Shown here: one piece after another, positions 1 to 12,215 of the stretch
Position numbering within the stretch: the first letter of the stretch is position 1
Layout of the letters: each line of letters begins with the position of its first letter
Origin: Gnetum montanum
Taxonomy: Eukaryota > Streptophyta > Gnetopsida > Gnetales > Gnetaceae
Assembly (NCBI GenBank): GCA_015680685.1
Contig: MNCI01003613.1
Span: forward strand, 450,676-514,675
Reading direction: 5' to 3'
DNA length: 64,000 nt
Translations under genes and position numbers: made by a program
Notes under the pieces: generated by a model
Database searches by the model: none
What the model was told of the DNA's origin: nothing
Seen by the model: the letters and a program-made list of their open reading frames with translations, nothing else

Positions 1-454
1 TTAGTGGAATGAACATGACTAGTTTTGAGCATAAACACATGTTTGCTTGGTAACCCCAATAGTGTTATTTCTTGGTTCACCCAATAGCATAGTGCTTGGT
101 AATCCTAGTAGTGGATACATGGATTTAGAACGTGTACGATAAGCTAGGAACAGACACTCATTGCCATAGGCTAGTTTAGACTTTACTTTCCATTGTTAAT
201 TAGTTTAAATAATTGATTTCTTCGTTATTCTTAATAGTAGCATAAGGCTACAACAACATTAATTATCATATGCCACTTTGGACTAAATTGTACATGAAAA
301 AGCTATCACTAGTCTTAGTGGGAAGATAGCAAACTAAAATTAAGGCATAGTGATATAGATGCCACAACTAGTTCCATCCATAAAATTTGATCAGATTATG
401 CATGAGCACTTATGATTCATATGGTTGGGAATAGGGGTATCTTGCCACTCATCA
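1..454 (+). mobile_element. LTR-X fragment (3' part of an LTR, cut by the window start)
   Basis: This stretch aligns by eye with the middle and end of the LTR at 19888-20816. Both share the 'cttggtaatcc(c/t)agtag' block, the stretch resembling 'tgattcatatggttg', and the terminal 'aggggtat...catca'. It ends in CA at 454. Directly after it, from about 466, a Tat-type reverse transcriptase begins in mid-domain, so this looks like an LTR inserted into that pol gene. Its 5' end and one target-site copy lie outside the window. Confidence 0.6.
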
Positions 455-465
455 ACAATCATTAA

Positions 466-2830
466 AGATAATTTCCCTATGCTAAGCATTGACAAAATTT
501 TTAACATAATTGTTGGCTAAGCATTGTTATTTTTTATGAATGAATTTTTAGGATATAACCAAGTTAAGATTAACCTAGAACATCAACTATACATAACTTT
601 CATAAATCCTTTGGGAACTTTCTATTATACCATGATGTCCTTTGGTTTAAAGAACATAGGTGTAACTTATCAAAGGGCTATGATCTATATCATTAGTAAT
701 TTCATGTTAGGACTACTGAATGATTATATGGATGATATTTCAATAAAATTAAAAGTAGCCATCAACCATGTGCAAGATTTGAAATTGGTCCTTCAACATT
801 GTCTTAAATATGAAATTTTAACTGAATCCTAAGAAGTGTGGCTTTAGTATCGAGATAAGGAAAAATGCTTGGCCTTATAGTATTAGAAGTAGGAATACAT
901 GTTGACTCAAACANTTCACCTTTTAAATCAATTGCTTATAATCCAAATCACAAGCTATTATAAATCCCCTAAAGAGCCCCTTTTATTTTGTCATGTTGCT
1001 ACTATAGTGAAAGTTAATGAAAAGTAAGGTAGGATTTTGCTAGAAGGAAGTATAATGATGATGACAACACTAGCCCCATGCATAGTTGAAGTTTCATCAA
1101 AATTAATAATAACTATGTAACCTTCAAGCATGCTATTGATGATGTTAACATATTCATATAGGAACTTGGGATCTATTACTATGTTATCTTCCATTTACAA
1201 CACATAATGTAAATTAAATTTAGTTATTATAGCTTTCCATCTAGCTATTTAGCTGCTCTCATAAATATTAGATGTGATGGTCCTTTAAATTGAATCCCTT
1301 TCTTGAGTAACTGTTACATGGATTACAATTTATCTATAAGTATAAAGACAAATTGATGAATGAACTGTAATCTATCCTTTAAACCATGTAACACCNCATT
1401 TAAGATATTTCTTGAGTAGAAAACACATTTGCTGATGTCATTTCTCTTTATCCTTAAGTGTAATCCTTGACATTTTTAGTAAGCTACCTTCTATGATAAA
1501 AGATTGTGCTCAACCTATCATGTAGAATACTGAAAGCACCTCTACGATAGTCATAGATAAAAAGTTCCAACCTGAATGATACGATGACATCAAATTCTGC
1601 CTCTTACATGATGAATCCCTACAAAACCTTACTACCTTCCAAAAAGATGCTATTTGTAAATGATCAAAATAGAATTTCATTATAGCTAAGAATATACTAT
1701 GCCTCAAGTTGCATGATGGTGTGATGTTGGTATGCCTAAGCAAGGTGAAGCACGTACAGTTTTGCAACTAATATATATGATGGCATATGTGGAGGCCATA
1801 TAGAACCCCATGGTATGGTTGCTAAGGTTAGACATCTAGGTAATTATTAGACCTATATGAAATGTTATTGCATGTAAAAGGTAAGGACCTATGACATTTG
1901 CCATAAGCATAGTAACCTAATACACATACCACTCATAGAACTACATACCTCTTAGATCACATGGCCATTCCAATAATGGGGAATTAATATTATTGGATCC
2001 ATAACACCCAAGTACTCTACAAGGCATAACTTCATTATTACCATAACTGAATACTTCATGAAATGGATTAAGGTAATTTCTCTAAGATAGACCACTTCAC
2101 AAGTACGTTGGTTTATTTTAGACAATATAGTATCATGGTTTAGTCTCTCTCTAACCATTTTCAGTAATAACATGTCATAGTTTAGCAGTAGTGAAAAAAA
2201 AAATTTTATAAATAGTTTCACATTCAATATTCCTTCTCCTCATCATATTATTCATAAGCTAATGGGTAAGCTAGAGTAAGCAACAAAATCATCATCAACA
2301 TCACCTCAAGAAGATGGTAAATAATAGTAAATGTAGATGAAATGAGTAGGTTCTATATGAATTATGGGCATATAGGGCAATTTTTCACATGGCAATAGGC
2401 TTTATACCATACAATTATTTTTATAGATTTGAAGCTATTTTACCTCTTAAATTGTAGGTTTTCTCTTTTAGGATAGTCCTCTTTGACTACATCAGTAAAA
2501 AAATAGAATAATGAACTATGTACCATCAATTTGGATTCAATAAAAGAGAAATGTATGCAGACACTTGGTAACATCGAATTATACTAGGAAAAATAGAGAC
2601 AATGATACCATTATGACCTAAACTAATGGAATGTCAAAGAAGAAGACTTTGTTATTAAAGCTATTCATGAACCTGCACACAAGTTCTCACCCAACTAGAA
2701 TGGACCCTTCGTAGTAACCAAAGCTTATGGGAATGGGGCCTTCAAAATAGCTGATCTCAATGGAAATGAGTTAACAAATCTAGTTAACCACTTTCACCTG
2801 AAGTCGTATTATATCTAATGCTAACCTATT
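466..2830 (+). pseudogene. Decayed Tat/Ogre-type Ty3/gypsy pol (RT to integrase)
   Basis: Translated pieces in shifting frames follow the order of a Ty3/gypsy polyprotein. The RT core at 524-830 reads FLGYNQVKINLE, then GTFYYTMMSFGLKN, GVTYQRAMIYI and a YMDDI box, which is the Tat/Athila style of the catalytic YxDD motif. About 1965-2250 resembles the integrase core (TEYFMKW, then SQVRWFI). The integrase C-terminal end at about 2640-2819 reads NGPFVVTKAY, GAFKIADLNG and NHFHLKSYY. Stops and frameshifts are frequent throughout, so it cannot be functional. The sequence upstream of the RT is replaced by LTR-X. Confidence 0.75.
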
Positions 2831-4729
2831 TTCTTTTAGCTTTTGTTTTCTTTTATTTATAGGTTTGAATGAATACATGAAGATGATAAACTTAGCAACT
2901 TGTGGCAAGAGATCATGAGAACGCTTTCTTTCCTACTTTTGAAAACATTGCAAACTTTATAAACCACTAAAAAGAAAAGATAGTATTTTGGAACCTTGCT
3001 AGTCATTTTCCATGATAGCCAATGCTTACTTGAAAGTGCGATGATACTTTTTATTTCTTTTTTGTACTTTTATTATCATCTACACATCTCTTAGTTGTGT
3101 TTTTAGGACAAACAATAAGTCATTAGAAATGTATGATTCATCATGGCAATAAGATACCATGCGATCTCAATATATGTGACTCGGTTAGATCATTTGAGCA
3201 TACTAGTGGTATTTTCTCCATCTTTTATCCTACTCCTTCTAAGCTACAACTATGCACTATATTCATCCCTTAATACCCTACTTGCCATGAGTCCCATGTG
3301 CAACGTATTTGCATTCTTACTATGTGATATGCCCCAATACTTGTTGCATGAATAATCAAAGATTGTGATGCCCTATCAAGCATGATGACCAGACTTGGTA
3401 ATGAAATCCAAAGAGAGTGTCATCTTGAAAAAAAAAGAGAGAAAGAGCCAAGTGGCTAAAGTAGCCCATAGCAAAACATTAGTTTCATAAAGCTTGAACA
3501 TCTAGTGAATGATGCGTTAATCATAGGTGGTTGTTAGCAAACAAAAATATCATTAAGGTATTAACACTAATAGTATACTAGTAACATTAGCACATTTAAG
3601 ATTCCTCATCATCCTTTTGATCATGTACACATAAATTTTTATCCAAAATACATTACTCTAAATCCTTACCATTCTTATTAGTCATGCCCTCTTATCTTAG
3701 CTACCTTAATGTTTTCTAACCACCACAAATGCTCATTGGCATGACTCGACATCTACAAAATCATGTGTAAAGAGAGAAATGTTGGTAGTAAAGTTATAGT
3801 TGTGTTTCACATTCTTTATTGATGTCTTTTAGGATAAACATCAAAAAAGAGGGACTAATGAAATACCTCAAAAAAATATAATTGTAAAAAGAAAAGTAGT
3901 ATCACTTAATGAAGCCAAAAATGGGAAGCGTAAGTGTCTTTTATGTAACCTTTGATGTAACTTTGATTTGGAACCAAGAGTGATAGAAATGCCTTGAATC
4001 CCTCTCAAAGATTTGTTGTGTAACCATATTTTATCATGATCTTGTTACATCTTTATGTTGATGATAGCCAAATTATTTCAGCCTAGCATGCAATGTAAAG
4101 TGTAATGAACAACGTAAACCAAAAATACATTGAACATTATACTAGCCATGAGTTCATAGCATAAAACACAAAATACACTAAAGAAATTAGGTTGTTAACT
4201 AATTAGTGATAGAAGTATGTTGGGTAATTATCACATGAAAAACCAGCATAAAATAACAAGCATGCAACCTATAAAAGAACAAAAATCAAGGCCATTTGGA
4301 GACTTTTGGACCATTATGAAGATATCATCCTACATTAGAGAAAGTGTAGAGAAGAGTACTTTCATGATTGTAATAGAGAATATCCCACCCTTTGACACCC
4401 CAAAACCTTGTAGTAGTCTTGTCACGTAGGAGCAATTCTACGGTGATGCAGTTGCAAAGCTTGAGTATAGATTGAAGAATTCTAAGGCATCTACTGCAAA
4501 ACTTAAGTACAAATTGGAGACTTATAAGACCTCTAGGAATGTCATCATTTCCCATGTGTCTTCTGAACTTTTATTTCACATTTAATATAAGTTTATAGTG
4601 TTTTTGGTTATTTTCTATCTATTTCTTATGCATTGATATTTCATTGTCCATGGATCTAGTAGGTTTGATCTGTGTTTGTACATTTATCATTCTTTCTTTC
4701 CATTTACATTAGGCTAGTAACAAATTTCT
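2831..4729. other. Unassigned AT-rich stretch, possibly the 3' untranslated part of the Tat-type element
   Basis: No protein family is recognisable on either strand. It directly follows the integrase end, and Tat-type elements commonly have long 3' non-coding regions, so this origin is plausible but is inference. A short open stretch at about 4217-4560 is Lys/Ser-rich and helix-prone when read across a stop, resembling nothing I can name. Confidence 0.3.
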
Positions 4730-7240
4730 AAGTCCTTTGATGATCAACAAGATCATCTAAGATGCCTCAAATCTTTTAGGCCCATAGATCTTGGGGTTGA
4801 ATTTTTTGTTCAAGAATTTTTATCCTCTAGCACTTGATTTTTCCATCATTATCTTATTGAAGATATCATTAAACCTAAGTATATTGGTTTTGTTAAAGGT
4901 AGAAATATCTTAAATAATGTCATTTTATCTTGAAATGAAATGTAGTGGGCTTCTGATACTAACCAAGACCTTGCTTTTAGTAAGTTAGATTATGTCAAAG
5001 CTTATGATAGGATTGAATGGAATTCATTATTTCTTATCTCTATAAACTAATATTTGGTGATTATTTTATTAGTCATGTCCATATCCTACTCACTGATGCC
5101 AATGCTTAATCTAGTACTAATTTTGGTTTAAGATTCTTCTTTTCTCTTCAACAATTAGTTTGTTAATGTTACCCTCTAATTCTCTAGCTTTTTACTATTA
5201 CTATAGATTTTCTTTCACATAATCTAAATTATGGTCTACAAATAAATTTCATTGAAGGAATTTTAATTAATGATCAAGATATGTAATTACTTAACATGCA
5301 CTTTGCAAATGATTCTTTTTTTATAATTAACAATTTTTGGTAATATATTAATACTCTTTTAGCTAGAGTAGAGGAATAATGAATGTTATCTAGCTCTTGG
5401 ATCAATTGGCAGAAGTCTTTTGTTTGTTCAAATGATAATATTGATGAGTGGGTTACTCTGATGTCTTGAGAAAATCTTGAAAAAATATTTTCTCTTTAAA
5501 ATTTTAGGAATACCATTTTCTTTTGAGCCTAATATTACTATTTTTTGGAATTATGTGATTAATAAATTTAAAAATAATCTTGATAAATGGAAAGAGGAAA
5601 AGCTCATCCTTGTTAGCAAATTTTTAGTTATCAAGCAAATTTTTTAATTAACTCATGTTTATTACTTTAGTTGTTGGGCTTCTTCTAAAACTTCTTATGA
5701 TCTAATTAATTATATTCTCCATTGGTTTCTTTGGTTTGCTAAGCAATATAGAAAATGTTTTTCTAAAGTTGCTTCAAATATTTGCACTAGTAGTAAGAAA
5801 GATAGAGGACTTGTACTTATTAATTGTTATTGCTATGGTAATTCTATTGTAGAAAAAATAGATTAGAAAGTGCATTAATGAAGTTGATTTTTGGATGCTT
5901 CTTTTGAGAAATATACTTATGTAAGGAAAACCTAAGAATGATAACAATTAGTCTTCTGATAACGTTTTTCAATGTCTTCTTTTTACTCAAGTCATTTTTA
6001 TTCCTAGTTTTTCAATTCTTAAATAAAGTAGCTCTTGGTGGTTTCCTTTTAAAGAAGGAGATTGGGCTACTAATGCATCTAGATTATGTATCACTTGGAG
6101 CAGATTTGATATCACTATAGTTTCTTATTTTCATATGCATGATAGATGGATTATTTAGAATGAAGCTTTTAGCCTCTATGGTTTGAATAGAAACAAGAAA
6201 AATAATTTTGACAAATTCATTTCTAAACCTAAAAATATATTTAAAGTTGGCAAAAGTTTGAATCCTACTTTTTAAGATATTTTTTGGAAGGATGGAAGAT
6301 ATGTTTTTCCTTCTAATTTGAAAGTTGCACATGAAATTATTATAAAGAATGATTTTATTCATAATAAATTCAATAAGGCCTAAAAAATATAAGTATCATA
6401 TTACTTTTGGATGAGAAAAAAGAAAGATATTTAGAGAGCTTGTACATTTTCTAAAATTTATATTTTTTATATTGTCTTATTCATCAAGGTTTTCCTATTA
6501 GCACTTTTCTTAAATATATGAGAAAAGTTTTTCCTTAATTTTTCCTTTATAGAGGTGAATATTTATTTTTTCATGTTTTTTTGAGTGTCTTGTTGCTTAT
6601 AATGCTTTAAAATGGACATCTAGAAGTTGTAACAACTTCACTAAGCATCAATGAAGTCATTCTTGATGATCAACCTACTTTGTCTACTTTATTTCTTTAT
6701 ATTTGAAATTTCTTTGATCATTTATTTTTTATTCTATTTGGAAGCTTTGATTTGTAGTTATTTTCCAATAGCAAGAGCATAAATATTATATTTTTTAAGG
6801 TGTCAAATACTACATTCTCAAATATGTTACTTCAAAGCTACAACTTCAAGCAAAAAAGCTCTTAGTGAATGCTAAAGAATTAATTTGTTTTCTTTAGCAT
6901 TAATTTCTTTTTGTTTTCGAGGCCTAGGAATTAAAAACTTTTAACTTTTGTTCCTATTTTTTCTTTATCTTTGATGTATTTGCTTTCTTTAGAGAGTTTT
7001 TTGCTTCTCTTTAGAAGAAATCCTCTTGTAAGAAGTAAAAACTCATGAGGGCACTTCTAAATAAGGGTAAGCCCTAATTTCTTTCCTAGACTAGAGGAGA
7101 AATTTTTTATGATTAGTTGTAAAATTAAAAACCTAAAAAGCCATTCCAAAAATCATTGGCATTTTCTTTAGAATTTCTCTTTGATGATCTAATGTACTGT
7201 AAATTTTTGAATATCATTCTTCATTTTTGGGGTCTAAAAT
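4730..7240 (+). pseudogene. Decayed L1-type LINE (RT, zf-RVT region and 3' UTR)
   Basis: The + strand reads as a plant LINE reverse transcriptase through many stops. IKPKYIGFVKGRNILNN at about 4870-4920 is followed by DYVKAYDRIEWNSL near 4990, then ILGIPFSF near 5500 and LDKWKEEKLILVSKFLVI near 5580-5640. The later part (about 6300-6660) resembles the zinc-binding region found downstream of plant LINE RT domains. The 3' UTR (about 6780-7235) recurs at 32400-32840 and, inverted, at 15940-16150. The copy lacks a recognisable endonuclease, so it is 5'-truncated or too decayed there. Confidence 0.75.
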
Positions 7241-7287
7241 CTCCTCTTTTTAAGTCATAAGTTTAGTTTTAGCTATTATTCTAATTT

Positions 7288-7432
7288 GTGTTGGAACCCA
7301 AAATAATTGTAATATAGATATAACCCAAGATATATAATCTAGTTAGAACTTTATAACTTAGCATTGTCCACTAGAATTGAACTCATGACTTGGAGCTTTC
7401 AAGTGAAGAGTCTTATTAGTAGGCTAATAATA
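7288..7432 (-). mobile_element. tRNA-derived SINE, copy 1
   Basis: On the minus strand this begins near a GAGGTATTAGCCTA-like block that resembles a pol III A box. About 35 bases on comes a B-box-like GAGTTCAATTCTAG, then a shared body with 'aaagttctaactag' and the end 'tttgggttccaacac'. The same unit recurs at 7433, 10110, 10331 and 32179. It shares its 5' end, head to head, with the next copy. Confidence 0.6.
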
Positions 7433-7593
7433 ATGAGGTATTAGCCTAATGCTAAAACACTTGATTTAGAAGATCTAGGTTATGAATTTGATTTTAGGAG
7501 AAAATGTTGAGTTATATAAAGTTCTAGTTGGACTACATATCTTGGGGTGCACCTATGTTTGACTTATTTCAAGTTCCAATATCTCCTTATTAC
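7433..7593 (+). mobile_element. tRNA-derived SINE, copy 2 (head to head with copy 1)
   Basis: The + strand reads 'gaggtattagcctaatgcta' (A-box-like), then a B-box-like 'taggttatgaatttgatttt', then 'taaagttctagttggacta' and the terminal 'tcaagttccaata'. It is the mirror image of copy 1. A third 5'-end fragment in minus orientation ('actaggctaatacctcatt') follows at about 7594-7622, making a cluster of three. Confidence 0.6.
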
Positions 7594-7622
7594 TAGGCTA
7601 ATACCTCATTTTAAACTAATAT
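7594..7622 (-). mobile_element. tRNA-derived SINE, 5'-end fragment
   Basis: The sequence 'ttactaggctaatacctc' is the reverse complement of the SINE head (GAGGTATTAGCCTAGT). Only the first 30 or so bases are present, directly abutting the tail of copy 2. Confidence 0.45.
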
Positions 7623-8185
7623 GCTTATTTGACACATTGTTATGTTTAATGAAAGTATTGTGAAAGTTCATGTTGGTTGTATGTCCTAAGGTACATATAG
7701 TTGTTAATTATAGTTTTAATAGCCTCCTAATCCCTCAAAAACATTTGGATACATATGATAGTGTATATGACATATGATTTGTAATTCATAGATTTAATTC
7801 TAAGAGGTTATGTGGAGACACATACTAGCTTAGGAAATAGTAAAAAAAAATATGTGTGAAAGCTATGATGTCATGTAAATAGTGAGTCATAAAGAATCAT
7901 AATCTAATCATTCTAAAAATATATTTTGTATCTAAGGTAGCAAGGGATCTAGCATTGATAGTATATACAATGTCACCAAATTTAGTAGGTGATCCTTCAA
8001 GTGGAACCTCCTCTTCTTTTCCATTCTACAAATTGCTTGATGATTTATAGGCATCAATTACCTAGGAAATTTCTAGAAGGTATGTTTTTGTAAAAATTCT
8101 AGGTTATTTATTTTATTTCTTAAGTTTTTAAAATTATTTAATTTTAATTTGAAAAGATAAAGGTTTGGATGTTATCCATGTTGGT
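7623..8185. other. Unassigned AT-rich spacer
   Basis: I see no open reading frame, terminal repeat or similarity to other parts of the window here. It lies between the SINE cluster and the second LTR-X copy. Confidence 0.5.
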
Positions 8186-9127
8186 TGATAAGTAGTGAGG
8201 TACCCCTACATGCAAGCATATGAATCACAAAGTGTTCATGTGTGATCCGATCGAATTCCGTGGACTTTATAGTTTCTGGTGCACCAGTCTTCTATGTAGT
8301 GAACCTTGCCCTAAGGTTGTTCATTATCTTCTTGATTACACTTGTGAAGTACAAAGGTATAGTTAAGTGAAATCGAGGCATATAATTTTTATCATTTTAT
8401 ATTTTATGTTCTTTGGTGGCTTAAAGAGAGAGATAAAGTAATTTAATGACTAATCTAAATTAACTAACTAATTGATCTCTAATTGATCCTAGCATAAGCA
8501 TCCAACCCCACTTTCCATACACATCCTAAACCTAGGTATCCACGATTGGGTTACCAAGCACTACGCTACTGGGTGTACTAAGCAATAATGCTACTGGGAT
8601 TACCAAGTGAATACATGTTACGTTTGAAGTGGTCATACTTATGTAATAAATCTATCTAGCTTATCTCACTTAATTACCTTATTAGCTTAATTATTGAAAA
8701 ACATTGAATAAATAATTAAAAATATTGAATGCAAGAATAAATATTTAAACTATCTAGAATGTTGTAAGGTTTATCAAGAAGCTCCTCTTTATTGCTGCAC
8801 ACACTATTGTGCTTAGGTACAATAGTGCTCAAATAATGATTTGTACACTCAATGACTTCTACTATAGGCACTGTAGAGAAATATTCTAACTTCCAAATGT
8901 AAAAACTATAAGAGTTTAGCTACTATTCTCAATCTGATGCCATAAATGCAACAAGTGAGCATGTATTTATAGCCCAAGACAAACCCTTATGTCGATGGGG
9001 TTGCATCGATGCAATAGATTGCATCAACAAGGCCTCGTCGATGGGGCCTAGTCAATAGGGCCTAGTTAACATAATAGACTACATTAATGGGGCCTAGACA
9101 ATGGGGCCTAGTTGATGCAATAAACCA
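8186..9127 (-). mobile_element. LTR-X, second copy (inverted; probably a solo LTR)
   Basis: This is the reverse complement of the LTR at 19888-20816 along its whole length. It shares the 'tacccctac' block, 'tacaaaggtatagttaagtg', the 'cccactttccatacacatcc' block, 'actgggattaccaa', 'catgtatttatag' and the GTCGATGGGGCC minirepeats at the U3 side. No gag-pol of matching orientation is attached, so a solo LTR is likely. The exact ends are uncertain by about 10 bases, and I could not find a convincing target-site duplication. Confidence 0.7.
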
Positions 9128-10109
9128 TATTTCATCATTAGTTATTTGTAAAACTCATTTTTGTTTGTAGAATTTTTTTATTGAATAAAGATTTCTAAGA
9201 CCCTTGATATTGGTATTTTCAATTATCATTATGCTTTATTAATTTGATTTTTTTCTTTTAATCCAGCATCTCCTAAATTTCAAAATATTTTTTGCTTTGT
9301 TATATTGTAAAATTTTTNTGTAAGAACGTTAGCAACAAGGTATTGTAAATGCTACTAAGGTTTTTCTACAAATATTAAAGATCATTCTAAGGTCTTTTTT
9401 ATAGATGCTGCACATCTTGTGATGATTTTTTCTACTAACATTTTAATAGTTAGTCCACCCCTTTTATTGTTGTTCAACAAAATGTATCTTCAAGGAAGTT
9501 TTCAATGAAATCAATTTCAAAACATTCTTAAATGACTAATCAAAAAAAGATATATATTCCTCAAGTTTCAAAGAATCCTATCATTAATTTAGATGATTTT
9601 CAAATGGTGTTTCATGATAAAGAATGTTGAGGAAGTCTATCTATTGGTAATTACACATCAAATCTTTAGAATGAACAACATGCTCAAGATATTTTAATTA
9701 CTAATAATTTATTTTTAACTATTGGTCAAGATATGGAGATAATATCTTTTGATATGTTGATTCTATTAATAGGGTGAGGGATTTCTTCCATTTGATTTTC
9801 TACCCTAGAGAGAAGGTTTTTCAGGATTGCTTGTAAGGATGAAAATCTAAAAAGATATGCCTAATATAGTTAGGCCTTTTCTTTTTATTGGTTTAGAGTT
9901 TCTCCTTTCTACAATATTACTCTACTTTTGTAATCTAGATTTTTATATTTAATATATATATATTTTGAATTCTTCTGATATATAATTTTTCTAATGCATC
10001 ATGTTGGCTCTATGTTTGAGATGTATTTATACCTTCCTCTCATAATAATCTAATCCTTCACCTACCTTAATAAGTTAGTTCATGTTGGTGAGATAAGAGA
10101 AGGGGGAGG
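9128..10109. other. Unassigned AT-rich region, perhaps old LINE sequence
   Basis: No domain is recognisable. The piece at 9790-9920 loosely resembles LINE 3'-UTR wording seen elsewhere ('gatgaaaatctaaaaag', 'agagtttctcctttct'), but too weakly to call. It contains a short TA repeat near 9950 and a single undetermined base near 9318. Confidence 0.35.
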
Positions 10110-10248
10110 ATTTGGAACCTAAAACATTACATTTACTCTCATAGTACTTTGATAGAAGTTTATTTATAACTTAACATTAACCATTGAAATTGAACCTGTG
10201 ACTTAGAGTTTCCAAATCAAGAGTTTACCACTAAAATAACATCTCATT
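10110..10248 (-). mobile_element. tRNA-derived SINE, copy 3
   Basis: In minus orientation it has the head 'aatgagatgttatttta', a B-box-like 'aggttcaatttcaa' and the tail ending in 'aggttccaaat'. It is the most diverged of the near-full copies and lies about 80 bases from copy 4 in the same orientation. Confidence 0.5.
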
Positions 10249-10330
10249 ATTGCTAACATAATATATTGTAAGAATTATTAAAGAGATAAAGGTATCATAA
10301 TAATAGTAGTTATAGTCTAATTTCCAAAGG

Positions 10331-10480
10331 GTGTTGAAATTTGAAATAATTGAAACATAGATACATCCTAAGATATATAGTCTAATTAGAACTTTATAAC
10401 ATAACATTGCCTACTGGAATTGAATCCATGACTTGGAGCATCTAAATCATAAGTTTTACCACTAGTCTAATACCTCATTA
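10331..10480 (-). mobile_element. tRNA-derived SINE, copy 4
   Basis: On the minus strand the head reads TAATGAGGTATTAGACTAGT and is followed by GGTAAAACTTATG. The B-box-like block is GGATTCAATTCC. The body contains 'aaagttctaattagacta' and the end reads 'ttcaaatttcaacac'. This copy gives the clearest A-box and B-box spacing, as in a tRNA-derived pol III promoter. Confidence 0.6.
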
Positions 10481-12215
10481 TTATTATAGTTTCATTTCTA
10501 ATATTCTTCTACCCTTGTAAATATTTGAAGTTGTTCATTCATTTAGGATTAAATCTATTGGAGGGTGTTATACTTGAAAAATAAAATATATTATAAAGAC
10601 AAAATTTTAAATTACAAATGTAGAGGAGTACTAAAGAGAAAGATAAAACTTTATAGAACATAAAAATATTAAATCTATTTATCATAGAAAATCTAAAGGA
10701 AAATTTTAAATTTCAAAAATTATGTTTTCTTTTTTTATTCAAACCATAGAGGCTATAAGCTTCCTTTCAAGTAATCTATTTATCATGCATATGTAGACAA
10801 GAAATTGTAGTGATACCAAATCTGCTCTAAGTAGTACATAATCTAGATGCGTTATTACCCCAAGCTCCTTCCTTAAAAGAAGTCTACCATGGGTTAATTT
10901 GCTTAAGAATATCTTCTAAAACTATAATATGATTTTAATTTTAATATTTACTAAGATTGCATCATGTCTTTCAAATTTTCCTAAGAATTGAAAAACTAGG
11001 AATAGAAATGGCTTGATGAAAAAGAAGACAGTGAAGAGAGTTATTAAAAGAATAATTATTATCATTATTAGGTTTTCCTTGCATAAGTCTATTTCTTAAA
11101 AGGAGGATCCAAGCATAATTTTTTTAATGCACTTTACAATTCATTTTTCTACAAGAGACATACCTTAGTTATAAAAATTAATGAGAGAAAGCCCTCCATC
11201 TTTCATTGTACTAGTGCAAATGTTCAAAAAAACTCTAGAAAAATTGTTTCTATGTTACTTAGCAAACTAAAGAAACTAAGTGATAATATGCTTAATAACT
11301 AAAACTTTGCCAATGAGAGTAAGCTTTCTTTCTTTTCATTTATCAAGATTCTTTTTAATTTTTATCAATCATATAATTTCAAAAACTAGTGTAAGATTAG
11401 GCTTAAAAGAAAAGGTATTTCTAGAATTTTTAAAATAATGTTTTTTCAAGATTTTCCAAGGCTTGGGAATAACCCACTCATCAATATTACCATTACAATA
11501 AATAGAATTTTTTTTAATTATTTCAAGAGCTAGATAACATGTAGTAATCTTTCATTATAGCTAAAAGAGTATTGATATCTTATAGAGAATTATTAATCAT
11601 AAAAAAAGAATCATTTGCAAAGTGCATGTTAAGAAATTATGTACTTTGATCATCAATTGAAATTCCCTTAATGATATTTCTTTGCAAATCATAATGTGAA
11701 TTTTGTAAAGGTAAGCTTGTAACAATAATAAAAATATAAGAAGCTAGAGGACAATCTTAGTGTATTGACCATTGAAAAGAAAAATAAAAACCTAATTCAA
11801 AATTAGTAGTAACTTGAGCATTAGCATTAGTGAATTGGGTATAGACAAGATGAATAAAATAATCATCAAATTCTAATTTATATAGCCAAGAAATAATGAA
11901 ATTTTATTCAATTGTGTCATAAGCTTTAGCATAATGTAATTTAATATAAGCAATGTCTTGGTTAGTATGAGACACCCACTACTTTCCCTCCCAAGCTGTA
12001 ATAACATTATTTAGGATATGTTTACCTTTAAAAAAATTAGTCTATTTAAGTATGATGATATCTTTAATAATCTTATGAATTTGATGATCCATGCATTTAG
12101 CTAAAATTTTATAAGTATTGTTAAGAAGAGTAATAAACCTTCAATTACCAGTTTTCTGAAGATCTTCATCCTTAGAAAAAAGACAAATCATACATTTATT
12201 AATATTTTTATGAAG

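Noticed and set aside
7433-10480. Reading the SINE copies as genuine tRNA genes
   Set aside because: There is no acceptor-stem pairing, the units continue for about 90 bases past the B box with a shared body, and the copies are diverged and scattered.
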